Assembly: GCA_003543635.1 (NCBI GenBank)
Contig: DNAE01000230.1
Span: 1 to 6,200, forward strand
Length of the DNA stretch: 6,200 nt
Direction of reading: 5' to 3'
Source of the DNA: Clostridiales bacterium
Lineage (GTDB): Bacteria > Bacillota > Clostridia > Saccharofermentanales > Saccharofermentanaceae
The position numbers and the translations under genes are program-made. This document shows, piece after piece, positions 1-6,200 of the stretch (position 1 is the first letter of the stretch; each line of letters begins with the position of its first letter). Under the pieces are notes generated by a model. The model worked only from the letters and a program-made list of their open reading frames with translations. It had not been told where the DNA came from and ran no database searches.

Positions 1-756
1 CATTGGCTATATCAGGATTATACGGAATGGAATCATGTGGCTGCATCAAAGTCTCAGCAGTCCACCCCTCAGGAAGGATGCAGCGGTTGCTTATAATAAT
101 CTTATCTTCCTCGATCCGTATTTGTATTGGAGTACCGTACATGTAACAGTTATGAGCGATGGCATTGTAAATCGCTTCGCGGATGGCGTTCCTCGCAAAA
201 GGATAAGTCTCTACACGCCGGTCGTGTTCATACGTGATTTTTGCCTTCAAATACTTCAGATAAATCAGATCCACAACCTTATCTGCCGTAGATATAAGTG
301 AACCTTCAAGATCATCATGATACTCCACGGTTCCGTTCGCAAATTTGCCGACTTTAACGTAACTTCCGACCTGCACGATACTCGGATCACCGTAGAACAA
401 CAGCACTGCTGAGCGCTTAAGCTTGCCGTTTGATAATAGTTTCAACTTGGACAGAAGTTCCTCATTTGAAATATTAAGCTCATCCTCGGACATCCGCTTG
501 CTGCGAAGCGCCTCTCTCCTGAATATCTTAAAGCTTTCCGCTGTCTATTCACATCCGCAACAATACCCAGTCCCGACTGGATTTTATTAGGGATATCTTC
601 CATTAACTTTTTGATATCCTTAACGCCAACAACATTCCCGGCATCATCAATGCCGATGTAAATGGTGCCACCCTGAGCATTGGCAAAGCCGCACACCCAC
701 TTCAGGTATTCATCCCGCCAGGATTCCTTATATTCGATGTTTTGACTTTCTGCCAT
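1..756 (-). pseudogene. Broken AlbA_2 (Schlafen-like) ATP-binding protein gene, left end outside window
   Basis: Intact members of this family pair an N-terminal AlbA_2/Schlafen-type domain with a C-terminal GHKL-like ATPase region and are usually annotated as ATP-binding proteins or putative transcriptional regulators. Their role is poorly defined. The start at 756 has AGGGAGA seven bases upstream and begins MAESQNIEYKESW. The first 70 residues show the typical GFANAQGGTIYIGIDD core. After residue 70 (GIVADVN, codon 549-547) this frame turns into unrelated sequence and stops at 442. From 544 to 1 a different minus-strand frame is open throughout and resumes the family pattern: ESFKIFRREALRSKRMSED, then VLLFYGDPS, then an ATPase-like stretch REAIYNAIAHN near 181-149 and GTPIQIRIEEDKIIISN. 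The AlbA_2 domain normally continues for tens of residues beyond where this frame breaks, so I infer an internal deletion with a frameshift rather than a single-base slip. The protein is probably non-functional. Confidence 0.85.
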
Positions 757-760
757 AAAA

Positions 761-2176
761 CTATCTCCCTTCGTTCTTGATCCTATGATAGTCCTCCATC
801 TCGACATCAAGAGTAATTGTTCTTTCCCGGGTGTTGCTCACTCGCTGCAAAAGGCTCACGACTTCAACATGGCTCGTTTGGGGGAACATGTCCACGGGCG
901 TTACCGATAAGATCTCATAGTCGCCCCGGCCCGTCAGGAGGGACAGATCCCTGGCCATGGTGGCGGGATCGCAGGAGACATAACTTATAATATCGGGGCC
1001 GATGTTTATGAGTTTATTTACAAAACCGATGTCCATTCCCTTTCTGGGGGGATCCGTGATCACGGCATCGGGTCTTTTAAGGTCGTCCCGGGTGAGATCG
1101 GACTTTCCGATGTCCCGCACCAGAAAGGTGGCCTCGATGCCCGAGAGCTTTGCATTTATCTTGGCTGATTCGATGGCCCTGCTCACGCAGTCGATGCCGA
1201 TGAGTTCCTGATCCTTTCCTATGCAGGAAAGACCTATGGAGCCGGTGCCGCAGTAAAGATCCCAAACGGTCTTGGCATTGGAGATCCCGGAGGAGGCTTC
1301 CGCGTAGAGCTTCTCGGCCTGGGGGATATTCACCTGGAAGAATGCCCCCGCCTTTATCCTGAAGGTGCAGCCGCACATCGTCTCCTCGTAGAAATCCTCT
1401 CCCGTGAGGATGACCCTCTTGCCGGACCTGGTCCTCTTGTCCGCGGCGCTGTTGCTTATCCTCAGGGTGATGCCTCGAAGGGACATTTCCGGAACGGCTT
1501 TCCTTATCTTTTCCACGGTCTCCGTCTTCCTGATATAGTCCCCTGCAGCCGTTATCAGCTCCTCGTGGGGCAGGGGGGAATCGGAGACCAGTTCCACCAG
1601 GGCTTCCGAAGTCCTTTCGGAGCCCCTTAATACTATGCCGCAGAAAATATCCGTGGGAGCATCCCTCAAAATATCTTCGAAGACCTTCCTGATCCTTGTC
1701 AGGGATGCGTATTCCAGGGGACTTTCCGTGACGGGGAGGGGTTGCCCCGTACCCTCTTCACTGGCGCAGATCACGGCATTTGAGATCTTATACTGGGTGT
1801 GGTTCCTGTAGTTGAACATCTTATTTGAGGGGATAACGGGGTGCATCACCTTATCGAGGACGGTATCGTCGATCTTTCCGATCCTGCAAAGGCACGACCT
1901 TACCTTGTCCTCTTTATATTCCAGCTGTTTATCGTAGCTCAGGTGGATGAGGTTCGCCCCGGGTACGTCGCATTTGCCTGTCCTGAAGGGGGAGGGCTTT
2001 TCTATTTCCACGAGTTTCCCCAGGGCAAAGCGCTTCTTTTCCTCCTCTAAGGAGACCCTGCAGATCTCGCCGGGAAGCGCTCCCGGGACAAAGATCTTTT
2101 TGCCCGTGGGAAGCTCTCCGACGCCTTCGCCGTCGTTTCCCAGGGATGTTATCCGTACTGTTTCCTCAATTCTCAT
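761..2176 (-). CDS. rlmD: 23S rRNA (uracil-C5)-methyltransferase, RlmD/RumA family
   Basis: This cytoplasmic enzyme transfers a methyl group from S-adenosylmethionine to C5 of a uridine in 23S rRNA. Of 471 residues, 1-58 form a TRAM RNA-binding domain (VRITSLGNDGEGVGELPTGKKIFVPGALPGE). The C-terminal half carries the catalytic domain: FFQVNIPQAEKLY (279-291), SAM motif DLYCGTGSIGL (306-316), DPPRKGM (375-381), the nucleophile motif SCDPATMARDL with Cys402, and HVEVV with the presumed general base Glu438. The Fe-S cysteine cluster usual in RumA is mostly absent; only Cys69 remains in GKCDVPGANLIHLSY. About 26 residues follow the usual family end (after SLLQRV). The start lacks a clear Shine-Dalgarno site but matches the normal family N-terminus. 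The exact target uridine (E. coli U1939, U747, or both as in Gram-positive RlmCD) cannot be read from sequence, so the symbol is by family. Confidence 0.93.
   Translation of the reverse strand: MRIEETVRITSLGNDGEGVGELPTGKKIFVPGALPGEICRVSLEEEKKRFALGKLVEIEKPSPFRTGKCDVPGANLIHLSYDKQLEYKEDKVRSCLCRIGKIDDTVLDKVMHPVIPSNKMFNYRNHTQYKISNAVICASEEGTGQPLPVTESPLEYASLTRIRKVFEDILRDAPTDIFCGIVLRGSERTSEALVELVSDSPLPHEELITAAGDYIRKTETVEKIRKAVPEMSLRGITLRISNSAADKRTRSGKRVILTGEDFYEETMCGCTFRIKAGAFFQVNIPQAEKLYAEASSGISNAKTVWDLYCGTGSIGLSCIGKDQELIGIDCVSRAIESAKINAKLSGIEATFLVRDIGKSDLTRDDLKRPDAVITDPPRKGMDIGFVNKLINIGPDIISYVSCDPATMARDLSLLTGRGDYEILSVTPVDMFPQTSHVEVVSLLQRVSNTRERTITLDVEMEDYHRIKNEGR
764..770 (-). promoter_or_regulatory. 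Shine-Dalgarno of the AlbA_2 gene, inside the end of the methyltransferase gene
   Basis: On the minus strand AGGGAGA lies seven bases before the ATG at 756. The same bases encode the last two residues (Gly-Arg) of the upstream methyltransferase, whose TAG is at 763-761. This fixes the start at 756 in preference to the longer in-frame ATGs near 800-810, which fall inside the upstream gene. Confidence 0.75.
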
Positions 2177-2182
2177 ACAAGG

Positions 2183-2191
2183 ATTTTAACA
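2183..2191 (-). promoter_or_regulatory. Candidate extended -10 promoter for the methyltransferase gene
   Basis: The minus strand reads TG-T-TAAAAT, an extended -10 element with the hexamer at 2188-2183. No good -35 is seen at the expected distance (2211-2206 reads ACCATT). The hexamer ends only six bases before the ATG at 2176, so initiation at the usual distance would fall on or near the A of the ATG and give a leaderless transcript. This fits the lack of a clear Shine-Dalgarno site, but the element is short and the gap AT-rich, so a chance match is possible. Confidence 0.4.
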
Positions 2192-2207
2192 TTTTCGTAT
2201 GTTTTAA

Positions 2208-2216
2208 TGGTAGAAT
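2208..2216 (+). promoter_or_regulatory. Candidate extended -10 promoter for the PBP/GT-C operon
   Basis: The plus strand reads TG-G-TAGAAT, an extended -10 with hexamer 2211-2216. TTAACA at 2186-2191 resembles a -35 box but sits 19 bases away, longer than the usual 17. Transcription would start near 2223, leaving a leader of about 25 bases before the ATG at 2249. If correct, the ATG at 2207 lies upstream of the transcription start and cannot be the PBP start codon. Confidence 0.5.
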
Positions 2217-2230
2217 ATGTTGTTAATTAT

Positions 2231-2240
2231 AAAGGAAGGA
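2231..2240 (+). promoter_or_regulatory. Shine-Dalgarno that sets the PBP start at 2249
   Basis: AAAGGAAGGA ends eight bases before the ATG at 2249, an ideal spacing. The upstream in-frame ATG at 2207 has no such site and overlaps the predicted -10 element, so the shorter 758-residue protein is preferred over the 772-residue version. Confidence 0.8.
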
Positions 2241-2248
2241 CGCAGACG

Positions 2249-4525
2249 ATGGCGGAAGAGAGAAACAGACAGGTACGTAATTCGGCCCCCGTGGCACCCG
2301 AAGACAGTGCACTTGCCGACGAGCTCCGTACCAATCTCAAGGGTAAGCCCACCAGATCCGGATTTAACAGGAGTTGGTTCCATGAGATCGTCTCCTTCTT
2401 TGCGGATATCCTGAAGATAGTAGTCGTCCTGGTCCTTTGTGCCTGCTTTGCCTTCGGAGGCTTCGGTGCGGGCATGCTCCTGGGTTACGTTTCCACCACA
2501 AAGCCCCTTTCCATTTCGGATCTCACCCAGACCGAGGAGGTGCAGACGTCCTTTGTTTACGACAGCGAAGGAAACGTCATCTCCAAGCTCACGGGTAACG
2601 AGAACGTGGACAGGATCTACGTTCCCATCGGTGACGTTAAGAACACATATATAGATGAAGCCATAATCAGTATCGAGGATGAGAGATTCTACGACCACTC
2701 GGGTATCGATATCCGAAGGATCGGAAGTGCCGTCCTCTCGGCGCTGCTCAACGGAGGTACCGCCACCTACGGCGGATCCACCATAACCCAGCAGACGGTC
2801 AAGCTCATATCGGGTCAGGACCAGCACTCCACCTCCCGTAAGGTACAGGAGTGGTTCTCCGCCATGTCCCTGGAGCAGGATCTTTCCAAGGATGAGATCA
2901 TGGAGCTCTACATAAACCTTGCTCCCATGGGCAACAACTACGTGGGCATCCAGGCGGGCGCCCAGAACTACTTCGGCAAGGACGCAAAGGATCTCAGCCT
3001 GGCGGAGTGCGCTTTCCTGGCGGGACTTCCCAAGAGCCCGTCCTACTACAATCCCCTCCGTGAGTCCGGAAGAAGGAATGCCCTTCGAAGGATGCGTATC
3101 GTTCTTTCCAAGATGTACGAGCTCGGACACATCACCGAGGAGGAATATAACGACGCCCTCAACACGGAACTCGTATTCAAGACCCAGGAGGCCAAGTCCT
3201 CCAACGACATAAATTCCTACTTCGCAGAGTATGCGGTGCAGGAGGTCATCAACGACCTTACGGAGGCCAGGAACATATCGTCTTCTCTGGCTACCACCAT
3301 TGTTTATAACAGGGGATACCACATCTATACGACCATGGAGCCTGACGTTCAGGCCGTAGTGGATGAGGCCTTCCTTGACCGGGATCTGTTCCAGACGGAT
3401 CCGTCGATACTCTTCGACCTGCCGGAGAAACCCCAGGCGGGCATGGTGGTCATGAACGTCCAAACTGGCGCAATAGCCGCGATGCAGGGAGGATTCGGAC
3501 CCAAGACGGTAAATCTGGGTCTCAACAGGGCGGTCTCCGCCTACAGGTCTCCCGGATCTTCCATCAAACCGATCCTGGATTACGCCCCGGCCCTGGAACT
3601 TCAGATGATAGCCCCGGCCACGGTCTATAACGACCAGGAGTCCCACTTCGATCCCAACAATCCCGATGCGGCATGGCCCCTCAATGCGGACCGTTCCTAT
3701 GCGGGTCCCATGACCATAAGAAGGGCGATAGCCCAGTCGAAAAATACCATTGCCGTTGCCGTCTGGTATGAGGTCAGCGGCGAGACTGCCCTGTGGTTCC
3801 TGGCCCGTGAGGGAATAGACAGGCTGGATGAGGGCGCATATCCCGCCCAGGCCATCGGTGCCTTCACCAAGGGCATGACGCCCCTGGAGATGTGCGGCGC
3901 CTATAACACCCTGGCTTCCGGCGGAACATATACGGAACCTTACGCATATACACAGGTTGTGGATAACGCAGGTACCGTGGTGCTCCAGAGCAACCCCGAG
4001 ACATACCGCGTTTACTCCCCCGAGACCTCCTTCCTCATAAGCGACATGCTGGAGGATGTCATCACCGAGGGTACCGCTTCCGGACACGCATCGATAATCA
4101 CCAACGATAACGGAGAATATATCGCGACGGCAGGTAAGACCGGAACTACCGACGACAACCTGGATAAGTGGTTCTGCGGATATACTCCCTACTACTGTGC
4201 CGCCGTTTGGTACGGATACGACAACAGGCTCAGACAGACGGTCATTCCCTCCGGGGACCGCAGCAATGCCATAAGGATATGGTATTATGTCATGAGCCGT
4301 ATCCACGGTGACTGTGAGAGTGTGGGATTCGAAATGCCCGACGACATCATACAGGTGGAGGTATGTTCCTCCGGTTACTACGCGACGGAATATTGCCGCG
4401 AACAGGGAACCACCATCTCCGACTATTTCATCGAGGGATCCTATCTCACTCCGACGTCAGACAACCTCTGCCCCATCCACGAGGAGGAGGAAGAAGACGA
4501 AGATGAAGATGAGGATGAAGACTGA
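2249..4525 (+). CDS. Class A penicillin-binding protein (bifunctional glycosyltransferase/transpeptidase, PBP1A type)
   Basis: This membrane-anchored enzyme polymerises lipid II into glycan strands and cross-links the stem peptides on the outer face of the cytoplasmic membrane. In the 758-residue form a polar cytoplasmic N-terminus of about 50 residues precedes one transmembrane segment (about 56-80). The GT51 domain shows IEDERFYDH with catalytic Glu143, GGSTITQQ (175-182), and MELYINLAPMGNNYVGI with the second conserved Glu219. The transpeptidase domain has all three motifs: SSIK with nucleophile Ser437, SKN (497-499) and KTG (630-632). A Cys-containing C-terminal segment (VEVC, TEYC, NLCPIH) follows. 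The protein ends in an almost pure Glu/Asp run of about 14 residues. The start at 2249 is set by AAAGGAAGGA; an upstream ATG at 2207 is less likely. The TGA overlaps the next start codon. Equivalent genes are called ponA, mrcA or pbpF; I cannot choose among paralogue names. Confidence 0.96.
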   Translation: MAEERNRQVRNSAPVAPEDSALADELRTNLKGKPTRSGFNRSWFHEIVSFFADILKIVVVLVLCACFAFGGFGAGMLLGYVSTTKPLSISDLTQTEEVQTSFVYDSEGNVISKLTGNENVDRIYVPIGDVKNTYIDEAIISIEDERFYDHSGIDIRRIGSAVLSALLNGGTATYGGSTITQQTVKLISGQDQHSTSRKVQEWFSAMSLEQDLSKDEIMELYINLAPMGNNYVGIQAGAQNYFGKDAKDLSLAECAFLAGLPKSPSYYNPLRESGRRNALRRMRIVLSKMYELGHITEEEYNDALNTELVFKTQEAKSSNDINSYFAEYAVQEVINDLTEARNISSSLATTIVYNRGYHIYTTMEPDVQAVVDEAFLDRDLFQTDPSILFDLPEKPQAGMVVMNVQTGAIAAMQGGFGPKTVNLGLNRAVSAYRSPGSSIKPILDYAPALELQMIAPATVYNDQESHFDPNNPDAAWPLNADRSYAGPMTIRRAIAQSKNTIAVAVWYEVSGETALWFLAREGIDRLDEGAYPAQAIGAFTKGMTPLEMCGAYNTLASGGTYTEPYAYTQVVDNAGTVVLQSNPETYRVYSPETSFLISDMLEDVITEGTASGHASIITNDNGEYIATAGKTGTTDDNLDKWFCGYTPYYCAAVWYGYDNRLRQTVIPSGDRSNAIRIWYYVMSRIHGDCESVGFEMPDDIIQVEVCSSGYYATEYCREQGTTISDYFIEGSYLTPTSDNLCPIHEEEEEDEDEDEDED
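4479..4522 (+). repeat. Purine-rich GAN-codon tract encoding the acidic PBP tail
   Basis: About 14 consecutive codons are GAG, GAA, GAT or GAC, with GAGGAGGAG at the start and GATGAAGATGAGGATGAAGA near the end. It encodes the Glu/Asp tail of the PBP. Its GAGG at 4511-4514 sits ten bases before the next start codon at 4525 and is the only Shine-Dalgarno-like sequence available to that gene. Low-complexity tracts like this can gain or lose whole codons by slippage. Confidence 0.75.
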
Positions 4526-5724
4526 TGATATTTAAGTTCGAGAAGCGTTTTATAGAGTTTATCAACAAACACCTGGACATATTGTTCTTCGTGATAATGC
4601 TCCTGCTCTCCCTTGTGATAAGGTATGTGCTCCTGGGGTATCTGTCAAAGGATTTCACCGATTTCCTGGACCCCTGGTTCGACGAGATCAAGGGGCTCGG
4701 ATTCAAGAAGGCCATGGTGACCCAGGTGGGCAACTACAATGTCCCCTATCAGATCCTTATAAGTATCATGACTTATATCCCCGGGATCTCCACGGTCACC
4801 CTCTATAAACTCTTATCCATAGCCTTCGATTATCTCCTGGCCTTCTCCTGCGCGCTTTTCGTCAAGGAGGTCATAGGTAAGGATGACAAAAGGGTGCTTT
4901 CTGCGGTCTTCCTGGGCGTATTATTCCTGCCCACGGTGGTCCTTAATTCCGCCGCCTGGGCCCAGTGCGACTCCATCTATGTATCCTTTATAATCCTTGC
5001 TCTTATATTCCTATATAAGAATAAGCCCTTTTGGGCATTCCTCATGCTGGGATTGAGCTTCTCCTTTAAGCTCCAGGTGATCCTGATAATCCCCTTCTTC
5101 CTTTATATGTATTTCTCGAAGAAGAACTTCTCGATCTTACACTTCCTCATAATCCCGGCAACGGATGTGGTCATGTGTCTGCCCGCCATCCTTTGCGGAA
5201 GGTCCGTCAAGGCGACGCTGGAGGTCTATCTTCTCCAGACAGACTACTACGATCAGATGTCCATGAGCGCACTTAACTTCTGGCAGCTCATGGGAGGAGA
5301 GGGAGAGCAGTTCGTCTATCTGCGCAACTACGCCATCATATTCACCGCCGCCATACTCGGATGCGGTCTTTATCTTTTCCTGCGGAACAAGCCTGCCTTC
5401 AGGGAGTCTAAGGAGGCCTTCATAAGTATCGCCCTCTGGACCATGTATGCCACATTCATGTTCCTTCCGGCCATGCACGACAGGTATTCCTTCGGCATCG
5501 AGATCCTGTTCCTGCTCCTGATGCTCTTAGGCGGTAAGAAGAATACCGTATTCTTCATCGTTTCCCAGGTCATGGGGACCGTGAACTACGCCGGTTATCT
5601 CATCAGGACAGACTACGATAAGAGGGCATGGGCGGTGGTCGACCTGATCCTTTTCCTTTGCGTTACCTTCGAATACGTCATAAAGCCGTACAAGGAGGCA
5701 AGGAAATCAGGGAATGACATTTAA
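4525..5724 (+). CDS. Polytopic membrane protein, GT-C superfamily glycosyltransferase-like
   Basis: The 399-residue protein is very hydrophobic, with roughly 10-12 predicted membrane segments starting at about residues 17-39. GT-C enzymes use a polyprenyl-phosphate sugar donor and act outside the membrane. Features supporting this class are the acidic first-loop motif DFTDFLDPWFDEI (43-55), which would hold the catalytic Asp, AAWAQCDSIYVSF (143-155), resembling the WGQ.DS motif of ALG6/PIG-M-type mannosyl- and glucosyltransferases, and MHDRYSF (317-323), resembling their HERY motif. The ATG shares its A with the PBP stop codon (TGATG), and only a weak GAGG inside the PBP tail serves as ribosome site, so translation is probably coupled to the PBP. 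The acceptor could be a wall polymer, lipid or protein; the sequence does not say. The GT-C class is fairly secure, the exact substrate unknown. Confidence 0.85.
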   Translation: MIFKFEKRFIEFINKHLDILFFVIMLLLSLVIRYVLLGYLSKDFTDFLDPWFDEIKGLGFKKAMVTQVGNYNVPYQILISIMTYIPGISTVTLYKLLSIAFDYLLAFSCALFVKEVIGKDDKRVLSAVFLGVLFLPTVVLNSAAWAQCDSIYVSFIILALIFLYKNKPFWAFLMLGLSFSFKLQVILIIPFFLYMYFSKKNFSILHFLIIPATDVVMCLPAILCGRSVKATLEVYLLQTDYYDQMSMSALNFWQLMGGEGEQFVYLRNYAIIFTAAILGCGLYLFLRNKPAFRESKEAFISIALWTMYATFMFLPAMHDRYSFGIEILFLLLMLLGGKKNTVFFIVSQVMGTVNYAGYLIRTDYDKRAWAVVDLILFLCVTFEYVIKPYKEARKSGNDI

Positions 5725-5781
5725 CGCATATTATTTTTCTTCTTTTTTTACATCTTTTTTTAGAATTATTCCAAATTGGAC

Positions 5782-5810
5782 TTGTAAACTGATTTTCATT
5801 TTGTTATATT
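5782..5810 (+). promoter_or_regulatory. Predicted sigma-70-type promoter of pflB
   Basis: The -35-like TTGTAA (5782-5787) is separated by exactly 17 bases from TATATT (5805-5810), which is preceded by TG at 5802-5803, so it is also an extended -10. Transcription would start near 5817, giving a leader of about 40 bases. This is the best promoter in the window and fits a strongly expressed fermentation gene. Confidence 0.7.
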
Positions 5811-5838
5811 ATCTGTACCAACAAAGTATTATTAATTC

Positions 5839-5847
5839 AGAAAGGAA
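5839..5847 (+). promoter_or_regulatory. Shine-Dalgarno of pflB
   Basis: AGAAAGGAA ends nine bases before the ATG at 5857. A second AAAGG at 5850-5854 is only two bases from the ATG and too close to serve. Confidence 0.7.
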
Positions 5848-5856
5848 ATAAAGGCT

Positions 5857-6200
5857 ATGAAAGATTTTGAACAGTGGGGATCATTTCAGGGACGTCTGTG
5901 GAAGGAAGAGGTAAATGTTCGCGATTTCATCCAGAACAATTACACTGAATACACAGGTGACGAATCGTTCCTTGAAGGAACAACAGAAGCAACAGACAAG
6001 CTCTGGGGAAAACTCCAGGAGCTCTTCAAGGAGGCTAGAGCTAAGGGCGGAGTCCTCGATATGGATACGGAGATCGTTTCCACTATCACATCTCACGCTC
6101 CCGGTTATCTTTGCGAGGAGGATAAGACTCTCGAGAAGATCGTCGGACTTCAGACAGACAAGCCCCTTAAGAGAGCATTCATGCCCTTCGGCGGCATCAG
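5857..6200 (+). CDS. pflB: Formate C-acetyltransferase (pyruvate formate-lyase), N-terminal part
   Basis: This oxygen-sensitive glycyl-radical enzyme of the cytoplasm converts pyruvate and CoA to acetyl-CoA and formate in mixed-acid fermentation. The first 114 codons are present and the gene continues past the right edge; family members are about 740-760 residues. The N-terminus is a close family match: [20 protein letters not shown], then [45 protein letters not shown], and [23 protein letters not shown]. The Cys-Cys active site and the C-terminal glycyl-radical loop lie outside the window. It has its own promoter and ribosome site. In this kind of genome the activating enzyme gene pflA commonly follows, but this cannot be seen here. 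Confidence 0.97.
   Translation, partial: MKDFEQWGSFQGRLWKEEVNVRDFIQNNYTEYTGDESFLEGTTEATDKLWGKLQELFKEARAKGGVLDMDTEIVSTITSHAPGYLCEEDKTLEKIVGLQTDKPLKRAFMPFGGI

Larger units (their letters stand above)
5725..5856. other. AT-rich intergenic region upstream of pflB
   Basis: The gap holds two T-rich tracts, then a promoter and ribosome site for pflB. No GC-rich hairpin precedes the T runs, so I do not call a terminator for the PBP/GT-C operon. TCTTTTTTTA occurs at 5741-5750 and again at 5753-5762, a 12-base tandem period. The AT-rich block up to about 5775 lies where an UP element for the predicted promoter would be. Confidence 0.6.

Noticed and set aside
35..301. Plus-strand frame of 88 codons at the left end
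   Set aside because: It is antisense to the ATPase-like part of the AlbA_2 remnant, which matches a known family on the minus strand.
2207..2248. Earlier in-frame start of the PBP at 2207
   Set aside because: It has no Shine-Dalgarno site and overlaps the predicted -10 element; the ATG at 2249 has an ideal AAAGGAAGGA.
2204..4306. A 700-codon open frame on the minus strand opposite the PBP gene
   Set aside because: It mirrors the codon bias of the PBP gene. The translation is low in recognisable motifs, rich in Gly, Val, Arg and His, and has no ribosome site. The plus strand has every GT51 and transpeptidase motif.
5137..5478. Minus-strand open frame of 113 codons inside the membrane glycosyltransferase gene
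   Set aside because: It lacks a ribosome site and family resemblance, and the opposite strand encodes an uninterrupted polytopic membrane protein.
5735..5762. Intrinsic terminator after the membrane glycosyltransferase gene
   Set aside because: There are T runs but no stable GC-rich stem directly before them on the plus strand.
5881..6096. Minus-strand open frame of 71 codons inside pflB
   Set aside because: The plus strand encodes a near-canonical pyruvate formate-lyase N-terminus, so this is a shadow.

Overview
The window looks like chromosomal DNA from an anaerobic, fermentative Firmicute. A Lachnospiraceae-type Clostridium relative is my best guess. The evidence is a formate C-acetyltransferase gene, a class A penicillin-binding protein with a clostridial-style architecture, purine-rich Shine-Dalgarno sites, and tightly packed genes. 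The core genes are fairly GC-rich, with frequent CCC and AGG codons. The leftmost ~840 bases and the two main intergenic gaps are visibly more AT-rich. No RNA gene, CRISPR array, insertion sequence or phage gene was seen.

Layout. Bases 1-756 (minus) hold a decayed AlbA_2/Schlafen-type ATP-binding protein gene. It has lost an internal segment, is frameshifted near 536-547, and runs off the left edge. Bases 761-2176 (minus) hold an RlmD/RumA-type 23S rRNA m5U methyltransferase directly upstream of it, with only 4 bases between stop and start. A short gap (2177-2248) carries divergent promoter candidates. Bases 2249-4525 (plus) encode a bifunctional peptidoglycan glycosyltransferase/transpeptidase. 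Its TGA overlaps by one base the start of a polytopic GT-C-like membrane glycosyltransferase (4525-5724, plus). After an AT-rich gap with a good promoter, pflB starts at 5857 and runs off the right edge.

How the genes work together. The PBP and the membrane protein look like a translationally coupled cell-envelope pair: one builds and cross-links peptidoglycan, the other probably transfers a sugar from a lipid-linked donor outside the membrane. The rRNA methyltransferase is transcribed away from them and is housekeeping. pflB starts a separate, probably strongly expressed unit of central fermentation.

I did not find a convincing new multi-gene system. The points most worth a second look are the apparent insertion scar at the 3' end of the methyltransferase gene (an extra C-terminal tail followed by the broken AlbA_2 gene), the loss of Fe-S cysteines in the methyltransferase, the back-to-back promoters with a possibly leaderless transcript, and the PBP/GT-C coupling through a repetitive acidic tail.
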